A DNA stretch of 64,000 bases. Source: Anastatus disparis. Taxonomy: Eukaryota > Arthropoda > Insecta > Hymenoptera > Eupelmidae. A program made the position numbers and the translations under genes. Below are positions 57,761 through 64,000 of this stretch, one piece after another. The stretch's first letter is position 1, and each line of letters starts with the position of its first letter. Under the pieces are notes generated by a model that was given only the letters and a program-made list of their open reading frames with translations, was not told the origin of the DNA and made no database searches. The stretch lies in NCBI GenBank assembly GCA_017163975.1, contig JAFFSR010000396.1:248001-312000 (forward strand). Direction: 5' to 3'.

Positions 57761-58093
57761 CGTAGTCGTAGCAGCAGACCAATTCCAGAAAAGTACTGGA
57801 CTCAGCTACATTTCTTGTGTAAAAGCGAACTCTATAAAGTTAAGGCTATAGTACGCGAAGCAAATTCTAAACTTATAACGTACATTTGCAAGTGTGCTTT
57901 GAACATTTTACGTGAAAATATTTCACTCAGCAAGTATTATAAGAGACAATTGCGGAAATTTGCACCTCTGTTGCGGAAACTCGCTAAACTGGGTAGTTTG
58001 GAGGTAAAAAGGAAATTGATGGTAAAATCAGCATATTTACTGCGGCTAATTCTGAAACCTGTTTTATCGGCATGGAGTACGCAAGAAAAATGA
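57761..58093 (+). pseudogene. Small basic Polinton protein after the ATPase
   Basis: An open block in the ATPase frame, rich in Lys, Leu and Arg: a Cys-containing helix (CKSELYKVKAIVREANSKL), then KRQLRKFAPLLRKLAKLG. There is no ATG at a suitable start, and the hydrophobic tail expected for this family appears only in another frame, so the gene looks damaged. From memory, small basic proteins of this type commonly follow the ATPase in adintovirus-like elements. Function unknown; a DNA- or membrane-associated virion component is possible. Confidence 0.5.
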
Positions 58094-58902
58094 TTTTAGT
58101 ACCGCAAGAGTGCTTGGAGCAACAGCATCAGCAGCAACAGTATGACGTAGCAACTACCAATTATACAACACCAGCATCCAGTGTCCAGGCACCTGGTACA
58201 GCCACGACACGCCTCGACGAGAAAATGAGTAAAATTTTACATTCTGCGGGTGATGAGCGCCAAAAATCTTTGCAATATCAGCAAATCTTGCTGCGTTACT
58301 TGCATCTAAGAGAGGAGGAGAAGGATGAGAGTGGGGGTATATTACGTCCACACGAGACAACATTATTAGAAACGGGAACGACAATGGATAGAGGCAATAA
58401 TGACGAAATCGACGACGAACAGATTGTCGAGTCGGTACCGCAGAAATTTCGAAGCAATGCTAGATGTCTCATTAGATACTTGCGACAAGCTGGTAATATT
58501 GAATGGGATAGTCGTGGTATAATCAAACTAGATGGCGCTGTTGTCGAGGGTACTAATATTGTCGATTTAGTGAACGAGGCTATGAGAAGTAGAGAAAAAC
58601 CACCACCACGCGGATACAAACAGTTTGCACGCGTCCTGCAACAAGTTAGTATACCTCAAGAATTCATTGGTAACGATCAACTGTGGCGTAAGATTGCATC
58701 TCATAGCGCTGACTCATCGCCGTCATCGTCGTCAGAAAACGAAGGTTATTATACTTCAACAGCTACTAGTCGGACGAGCGTAAAGGAGAAAGAAGTTGAG
58801 AGTGCGAAAAAGCGTAAAAAAGTTTGTAGCGAGTTGGTAGCTACGCCATCAACCCCTGCAAAAAAGAGTCGTCTCGAGCAGCTTAAATGGAACCGTATGT
58901 GA
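58072..58902 (+). CDS. Conserved Polinton/adintovirus accessory protein
   Basis: 276 residues, uninterrupted, starting MEYARKMILVPQE. It has a Gln-rich N-terminal stretch, a segment that matches the expected start of a coiled region (DEKMSKILHSAG, LQYQQILLRYLHLRE), a central folded-looking domain (about residues 125-215: QKFRSNARCLIRYLRQ, WDSRGIIKLDGAVVEGTNIV, PPPRGYKQFARVLQQ) and a Ser/Lys-rich C terminus with a nuclear-localisation-like KKRKK. It overlaps the upstream block by ~20 nt and the PLA2 gene by 16 nt. I recognise the architecture from Polinton/adintovirus genomes, but its function is not known to me. Confidence 0.7.
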   Translation: MEYARKMILVPQECLEQQHQQQQYDVATTNYTTPASSVQAPGTATTRLDEKMSKILHSAGDERQKSLQYQQILLRYLHLREEEKDESGGILRPHETTLLETGTTMDRGNNDEIDDEQIVESVPQKFRSNARCLIRYLRQAGNIEWDSRGIIKLDGAVVEGTNIVDLVNEAMRSREKPPPRGYKQFARVLQQVSIPQEFIGNDQLWRKIASHSADSSPSSSSENEGYYTSTATSRTSVKEKEVESAKKRKKVCSELVATPSTPAKKSRLEQLKWNRM

Positions 58903-59264
58903 AAGCATGGAAGGAAGTGATGGAGGGGGTGGAGGAGGAGAAGAAGGAGGAGGAGGAGGAGGGGGAGAAAACTAGTACTTTTATAGACCAATTGATTTCA
59001 GTTGTACCATTTGAAATGCATCTGCCAGGCTACCAGTTTCTCGGCCCTGGCACACATCTCGAAGAGCGTCTCAGACGTGTTCAGAGAGGAAAAAACCCTC
59101 TTGACAATGCCTGTCTAGAGCACGATATTTCATATTCAAATAAAAAAATAACGAATCATATAAAAGCCGACAGACAGCTGGCTAAACGAGCATTTTCACG
59201 CATGCTCTCGGAGACTGCGGATGGAAATGAAAAGACTGCAGCTGGTATTACTGTTTGTGCATGA
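58887..59264 (+). CDS. Phospholipase A2-domain protein (parvovirus VP1-like)
   Basis: 125 residues: a Glu/Lys-rich N terminus from a GAG/AAG microsatellite, then a parvovirus-VP1-type phospholipase A2 domain. The calcium-loop signature YQFLGPGT (near 59030) and the catalytic HDxxY motif (EHDISY, near 59118) are intact. A further conserved helix with ADRQLAKRAF follows. Such domains act in the endosome, breaching membranes during virus entry. After residue ~110 the usual basic tail is missing or out of frame, so the C terminus may be damaged. Placement between the accessory protein and integrase fits adintovirus-like genomes. Confidence 0.8.
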   Translation: MEPYVKAWKEVMEGVEEEKKEEEEEGEKTSTFIDQLISVVPFEMHLPGYQFLGPGTHLEERLRRVQRGKNPLDNACLEHDISYSNKKITNHIKADRQLAKRAFSRMLSETADGNEKTAAGITVCA

Positions 59265-59366
59265 TCAGCAAAATTGCGTTTGATAAATTTTTAAAACGCA
59301 TTAAAAATACATTTATAAGACAGCAAAAGAAAGAGAGAAAGCTAATTTATAAGAGGTAAAGGAGCA

Positions 59367-60405
59367 ATGAGAAAGATGGAGAAAAGAAAAAAGGAGAAAA
59401 GGAAGAAGGAGACCTCAAAGCCGGACGGTCTTGAGCATTATTACTATAATCTTTCTGCACCATCAGCGTACGCTGGTGCTCATCTACTGAAACGCGCGCA
59501 ACCCAAAAAATTTGATAACAATACCACCGCCAATTGGCTGAAGAGCCAGGATGCACATACCTTACACAAACTCGTGAGACATCGTTTTTCTCGTCGACAT
59601 TACAACGTTTTCAGCCCCTTTAAGGTGTGGGAAGCAGACTTGGCAGATTTCTTCTCGACAATACGAGCCACAGCGTTGCTGTAGTATTGAACAAAATTTT
59701 ATCACGATGTGATGATAGACATCCTATTTACCTACAGACTGATAAAGGTAAGGAATTTATCGGTCGAGAGGTGCAAGAGGTGCTAAAAAGAAACATATTA
59801 CCTACCGAGTCGTCAGAGACCCTGATATAAAGGCGGCCATTGCCTAACGCTTTATTCGAACTCTTAAAGGTCAAATCTGGCGATGCTTTACTCACTCGTG
59901 CACAAGACGTTATATAGATGTTTTGCAAAAAATTGCGACGTGTTACAACGAGTTGTGGCACAGTGCCATAAAAATGCCCCCTTCCAAGGTCAACTTATAT
60001 AATGCTCACGTGGTACGTCGAAATTTGACGTTGCGTTACAGCGAAAAAAAGCCGTTTAGAGTAGCTAAATACAGCGTTGGTGATCTGGTTCGTGTCAGTC
60101 GTGCCAAGACAGCCTTCAGGAAAGCATACGAGGGTGGCTGGACTCTGGATCTGTTTAAAATTATAAGAGTCGCCACAAGACAACAACCACCCGTTTATAC
60201 TTTGGCAGATCTTGGTGGAGAAAAAATTGACGGATATTTTTACGAAGAATAGTTGAGCAGAGTCCGCAAGGATTCAGATAGCGAAGCGTTTGAGGTTGAC
60301 GAGGTTTTAAAGAGTAAAGGTAGGGGGTCGAAAAAACAATATCTGGTCAGTTGGAGGGGGTATCCAGAAAATTCAATTCTTGGATAGCGGCTAAAGATTT
60401 GAAAA
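59367..60405 (+). pseudogene. Retroviral-type integrase with chromodomain (broken)
   Basis: The N-terminal block has the Polinton integrase signature (WLKSQDAHTLHKLVRHRF) and the first catalytic Asp (WEADLADF, near 59630). A deletion of about 100 nt near 59650 removes part of the core. The second Asp survives in QTDKGKEFIG (near 59745). After shifts, the position of the third catalytic residue, Glu, carries TAA (59845-59847). The C-terminal block (59923-60252) is intact up to a stop, and is followed by a chromodomain (FEVDEVL...YLVSWRGYPEN, about 60285-60375) ending in a stop. It cannot integrate DNA. A Lys/Glu microsatellite has added to the N terminus. Confidence 0.85.
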
Positions 60406-60412
60406 ATTTACA

Positions 60413-61198
60413 ATGAACGATGAATTTTACATGGTTTTACCGAGCAACAGCAGCAAGTTTGTCTTTCCACACAATGTGGCGACACATTTCACAACACAAT
60501 TATCACAAAATTTTTATCTTCATGGCGACTGGTGTGTAGGACTCACGGAAATTCAAATACCTCTCACATTTTAGCATATATCAATAGTTGAGCGGGAGGG
60601 AGTCATTTCTGTTAAAAGAGCTAAACGTGAAATGGCGAATGTTTTGCGAGAAACAGAACAGACTCAACAGGGGGCCGAGGTGTTTGCCAGAGTCAAACCT
60701 GGTGTTTATCGTGATATTGAATGTCTCTCAGAAGAAATAAATAATCTCGAGAATGTGAAAAATCATTTATATTTTGAAATCCAAGCTGGTGTCTATGTAC
60801 GGGTTAGATGTCGATGTGGAGAAGATTGTACAACTTATAAGCACACGTTTACACTATCAGAAAAATTACTTAGAATTTTAGGTCTGGAAAATGTACGAAT
60901 TTTTTCTTGCAAAGGTAATAAAGAACACTACATTACCGGTAATCGTCCAGCAAATCTTGTAAATGGGTTGCCAACCGTGCTGATGGTTTACAGCAACATT
61001 TGCCAGCCTTACGTAACAGGTGACATGCGCACGAGCTTACTACGTATAGTCTCGCTTCATTTGCGCGATTACGTTTACGGAGGTGTTGAAATTAAAAACT
61101 TTTCACCACCCATGTACCTACCACTGCTGTCTTCAGTGTTTCAGTCGATCGAAATATATATAAGAGACAAACACGGATTTCCCATTCCATTCGACTAA
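60413..61198 (+). pseudogene. Minor capsid (penton) protein, single jelly roll
   Basis: The frame begins MNDEFYMVLPSNSSK at 60413 and contains a GDWCVGLTEIQ segment typical of Polinton/adintovirus penton proteins. It is broken by one in-frame TAG (60572-60574) and then open to 61198 (262 codons in all). The C-terminal half (LRDYVYGGVEI, FQSIEIYIRDKHGFPI) matches the family. It would form the capsid vertices. It starts ~10 nt after the integrase end and precedes the core protein by 43 nt. Confidence 0.8.
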
Positions 61199-61241
61199 GG
61201 TACGTTGACTGTAACGCTTCACTTTTAGTGCATCCGATAAA

Positions 61242-61769
61242 ATGTCTGAGTTTGAAGATTTCTTCAATAACCAAATGGTTGGTGGTGGGGGTAAGTGCGT
61301 TAGAGCTGGTAAACCTTGTTTTGGTTATCACCAGTCGGGTGCAGGAGTAGGTAGTTTTTTGAAAGGTCTCGTCCGAGCAGCTATACCGAAGATCAAACAA
61401 GGTGCAAAAGTGGTCGGTAAAGAGGCTCTCCGAGTGGGTAAAAATATCCAAGATGATGTCACTCTAGGTGGCAGACCTGTTAAAGAGGCGGCCAAAAAGC
61501 GCATTCGCGAGAGTGGTAAAAATCTCAAAAGAAAAGCTGACGTTGTTCTGGACAAATTGCTCTTCGGTGAGTCGAGTGCAAAAGAGGGGGAAGAATCTGA
61601 ATATAAAAAGAAGAACGAGACATCGTCAGTTCAGTCGTCGAGTGCAGCTGGTACTACAAACATCTCAGCGGCTAAACGCTCGAAAAGTGGTAAGGTTGCG
61701 AAAAAGAAGAAGAAGAAGCAGAATAAGAAAGCACGTGTGGTTACACTGAGAGAAAATTCATGCCAATAG
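61242..61769 (+). CDS. Adenovirus pVI/pX-like membrane-active core protein
   Basis: 175 residues. The N-terminal half has a Gly/hydrophobic motif (GVGSFLKGLVRAAIPKIKQG) and AKVVGKEALRVGKNIQDDV, as in virion proteins of Polintons and adintoviruses related to adenovirus pVI/pX. The C-terminal half is Lys-rich (KSGKVAKKKKKKQNKKARV). Its last 9 codons plus the stop lie inside the transposon that begins at 61744, so the native C terminus has been replaced. Likely roles are DNA condensation and membrane disruption in the virion, by family analogy. Confidence 0.75.
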   Translation: MSEFEDFFNNQMVGGGGKCVRAGKPCFGYHQSGAGVGSFLKGLVRAAIPKIKQGAKVVGKEALRVGKNIQDDVTLGGRPVKEAAKKRIRESGKNLKRKADVVLDKLLFGESSAKEGEESEYKKKNETSSVQSSSAAGTTNISAAKRSKSGKVAKKKKKKQNKKARVVTLRENSCQ

Positions 61770-62265
61770 AGCATGTAGTCTACGTATCCAAAGTTAGTAA
61801 GTAATATCATATGCTTTAATAACAGCGCCATCTACTCTTACGAGGTTTGTGCTATCCAAAAACTGTTTGTTTACATGCTTTAGTAGCTCCCTACTCTAAT
61901 ATCCTTCAATAGCTAGCGCTGTATCCTCTCATGGGACGTGAAGGAAGTAAACGTGGCTTGTCCACTATTCTTTCTTTACTGCTAACTATGGCATTCTTCT
62001 ATTGCTCAAGTCGCCTCCTCTTTTCGGTGGCGATGCGAGCAAACACGGCTGGTCTATATCCAAAATCATGTTGCAAATTTCGTTAACGTATTTTCGTAGC
62101 GTGAATCTTTTATTTCTTTTCTTTTTTTATGAAGGGAGATACGTTATAAATATATCCTGTTAAACTTTTTAACTTTAAATAATTAATTTTTAACTTAAAA
62201 TTTAATTATTTTAAACCGCTGGGGGGCAGATAAGCATGTACGATTTTACGCCAGAGATATTTTGA

Positions 62266-62339
62266 AGTAACGTTGGTTTAGTGCGTAACGTTCGCGCTTT
62301 TCCTTTTGAGTAGGCGAGTTCAACTCTCGGCTAGGGTCA
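62266..62339 (+). other. tRNA-like segment, left arm
   Basis: Contains GGTTTAGTGCGTAACG (A-box-like) and GCGAGTTCAACTCTCGGC (B-box-like; the T stem pairs over 4 bp), and ends CTAGGGTCAC followed by seven T. The acceptor stem is not formed, so it is tRNA-derived rather than a tRNA. Confidence 0.45.
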
Positions 62340-62952
62340 CGTTTTTTTAAATTTTTTTTATTGTTTTAATATTTTTTATTCCTTTTTATATTTATATTTT
62401 TTTTATTTTCTATTTTTTTATTAATTTTAAAATCTATTTTTTCACAAGTTACTTAAAATATGCTCGTTTTTTTTATTAATATTTTTAAATAAATTATTTC
62501 ATATAGAAAATAATTTAAAATATTAATAAATAAATAATAGTGATATTTACAATACTATAGTTCAATTTTGTCTTTATAAACATATTTCAATATACAATAT
62601 ATATTATAACATAAATAATAATAACTCAGTTTTATTTATTTATTGTAATTTATTGTAAATTTTATGAACTAAATTATGAATAAATTAAACTATACTATTA
62701 TAAAATAAACATCACTATTATAAAATAAACATCACTATTATAAAATAAACATCACTATTATTTATTTATCATTATTTGTAATTACTACCTATAAAGAATA
62801 ATTTATTTTTAAAAAATTTTCATTGAAAAAAACAAGCGTACTTGTGAAAAATAAAATTTTAAAATTATTAAAAAAATACAAAATCTAAAAAAAAATAAAT
62901 ATAAAAAGGAATAAAAAATATTAAAACAATAAAAAAAAAATTAAAAAAAAAG

Positions 62953-63028
62953 TGACCCTAGCCGAGAGTTGAACTCGCATACTCTAAAGGATTAGCGCGA
63001 ACGTTACGCACTAGACCAACGCTACTCC
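62953..63028 (-). other. tRNA-like segment, right arm
   Basis: Inverted copy of the left-arm segment with the same A-box-like and B-box-like blocks, ending GGGTCAC followed by a T run on the minus strand. Retention of both internal promoter-like boxes in both arms suggests constraint or recent origin. Confidence 0.45.
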
Positions 63029-63543
63029 GAAATATCTCTGGCGTAAAATCGTACATGCTCATCTGCCCCTCCAGCGGTTTAAAATAATTAAATTTTAAGT
63101 TAAAAATTAATTATTTAAAGTTAAAAAGTTTAACAGGTTATATTTATAACGTATCTCCCATCATAAAAAAAGAAAAGAAAAGAAATAAAAGATTCACGCT
63201 ACGAAAATACGTTAGAGAAATTTGCAACATAATTTTGGGTATAGACCAGCCGTGTTTGCTCGCGTCGCCACCCAAAAGAGGAGGCGACTCAAGCAAACAA
63301 AGGATATGAGAGTGGGGAGTCATCGAAGTATACCACGCGAGTCATCAGTGAATGCCGTTCATGCTTTAGTTACTCTCCATACCATCTTTTTTAGGATAAG
63401 GTAATCCAATACTAATAGAGCTTCTCACGGCCTGTCATATTTGTATCAATGTTTTATATGCTCGCATAGATGGCAGTTCGCATGCTCTATTAGCATGAAT
63501 TTTCTCTCAGTGTAGAGATATTTTCGAAAATTAAAATTTCAAA

Positions 63544-64000
63544 ATGGAGTTGGCGCATACAGAATCTTGTCAGTCAATCAAGTCGGAATTATCACTCTTT
63601 GAATTACCCTCGACACAGACCGCAATTGAAGGCTCTTACTGGGTACAGTGCAAACCGATATCATCACTTAACGACCAATCACCAATTGAATTTACAATCC
63701 CTGGCAACAGTGAATATCTAGACTTGGCTCACACAATGTTAAGTGTAAGTGTAACATGCACTAGTGCTGAACCACCTAAGGATCCGAACGTTGGACCAAT
63801 AAATAATCTTTTGCATTCGTTGTTTAATCAAGTCAACGTGCTATTCAATCAGAAACCTGTTTCACCGCCAAACAATGCTTATGCATACAGAACTTACATT
63901 GTAACATTACTAAATTATGGTCCGACAGCTAAAAAGTCTCATTTAACGAGTGGTTTGTGGTACGATGATACAGCAGGAAAAATGGACGATACCACAGGTG
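63544..64000 (+). CDS. Major capsid protein (double jelly roll), N-terminal part
   Basis: Open from ATG 63544 to the end of the window (152 codons, partial). The start has a SIKSELSLFELPSTQT motif followed by SPIEFTIPG, and then a first jelly-roll region (LLHSLFNQVNVLFNQKPV, AYRTYIVTLLNYG). This is the typical beginning of Polinton/adintovirus hexon-like capsid proteins; relatives in animal genomes are often annotated as F54H12.2-like. No stop or shift in the visible part. It would build the icosahedral shell and lies directly downstream of the CACTG insertion. Confidence 0.85.
   Translation, partial: MELAHTESCQSIKSELSLFELPSTQTAIEGSYWVQCKPISSLNDQSPIEFTIPGNSEYLDLAHTMLSVSVTCTSAEPPKDPNVGPINNLLHSLFNQVNVLFNQKPVSPPNNAYAYRTYIVTLLNYGPTAKKSHLTSGLWYDDTAGKMDDTTG

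Larger units (their letters stand above)
61744..63512. mobile_element. CACTG-ended palindromic transposon before the capsid gene
   Basis: 1,769 bp bounded by CACTGAGAGAAAATTCATG and its reverse complement, with TA on both sides (61742-61743 and 63513-63514). After the ends, the arms are strongly inverted-repeated at 62008-62470 versus 62830-63290, around an AT-rich ~360-bp centre. Each arm carries a tRNA-like segment. There is no transposase. Without the insert the core-protein and capsid genes would be only tens of bases apart, as is normal for these genomes. Termini and 2-bp duplication fit the CMC group, like the insert at 52012-53228 and the MITEs at 2069-3235. Confidence 0.85.

Noticed and set aside
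59367..60405. Integrase as part of a third gypsy element
   Set aside because: No reverse transcriptase, LTR or gag adjoins it, and the neighbours are Polinton genes; the chromodomain integrase is a Polinton feature.

Overview
This is an AT-rich, repeat-dense eukaryotic window, most likely from an insect. It holds Ty3/gypsy retrotransposons, hAT and CACTG-ended DNA transposons, short spliceosomal introns, degenerate TTAGG-like tracts and TATA/Inr promoters of arthropod type. I cannot name the species. No ordinary cellular gene can be recognised with confidence; almost everything is mobile or virus-derived.

Region 1 (1-4862) is intergenic. It has a degenerate T/GGGCC-rich minisatellite, two inverted copies of a ~386-bp CACTG-ended MITE, and a ~130-bp tandem repeat interrupted by a palindromic TTA-flanked element.

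Region 2 (4863-43238) is a three-level nest. The outer layer is an old plus-strand gypsy element (5' LTR 4863-5827, Lys-type primer site, decayed gag, pol and an extra zinc-ribbon ORF, polypurine tract 20300-20316, direct repeat AAGA). A 3.2-kb near-perfect palindrome (16411-19628, TA repeats) sits downstream of its ORFs. Its 3' LTR is split by a 21.9-kb hAT element (20615-42513, TIR CAGGGTTGC, 8-bp duplication CTGTAGGA) with long inverted arms of tandem repeats and a hAT transposase relic that appears to lack the front of its catalytic core. Inside the hAT left arm lies a young, apparently intact minus-strand gypsy element (23017-36203) with 2.63-kb LTRs, full gag and pol, and a -1 frameshift signal.

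Region 3 (43239-49300) holds a TTAA-flanked MITE, a C2H2 zinc-finger remnant, a small palindromic MITE, a broken minus-strand gene with a SUMO-interaction-like motif, an acidic stretch, a basic coil and a Cys-rich tail, and several simple repeats.

Region 4 (about 49300-64000, running off the end) is an endogenous Polinton/Maverick (adintovirus-like) element. In order: protein-primed family B DNA polymerase (with introns), a short minus-strand PPP1R15/GADD34-like gene, packaging ATPase, a small basic protein, a conserved accessory protein, a phospholipase A2-domain protein, retroviral-type integrase with chromodomain, minor capsid (penton) protein, an adenovirus pVI/pX-like core protein, and the start of the double-jelly-roll major capsid protein. 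Replication, packaging, entry and integration functions are all represented. Stops, frameshifts and two CACTG-ended insertions (52012-53228 in the polymerase, 61744-63512 before the capsid gene), both with tRNA-like segments, show that the copy is decaying. The most interesting gene is the compact, uninterrupted PPP1R15-like ORF: it suggests a Polinton that carries a regulator of eIF2-alpha dephosphorylation.
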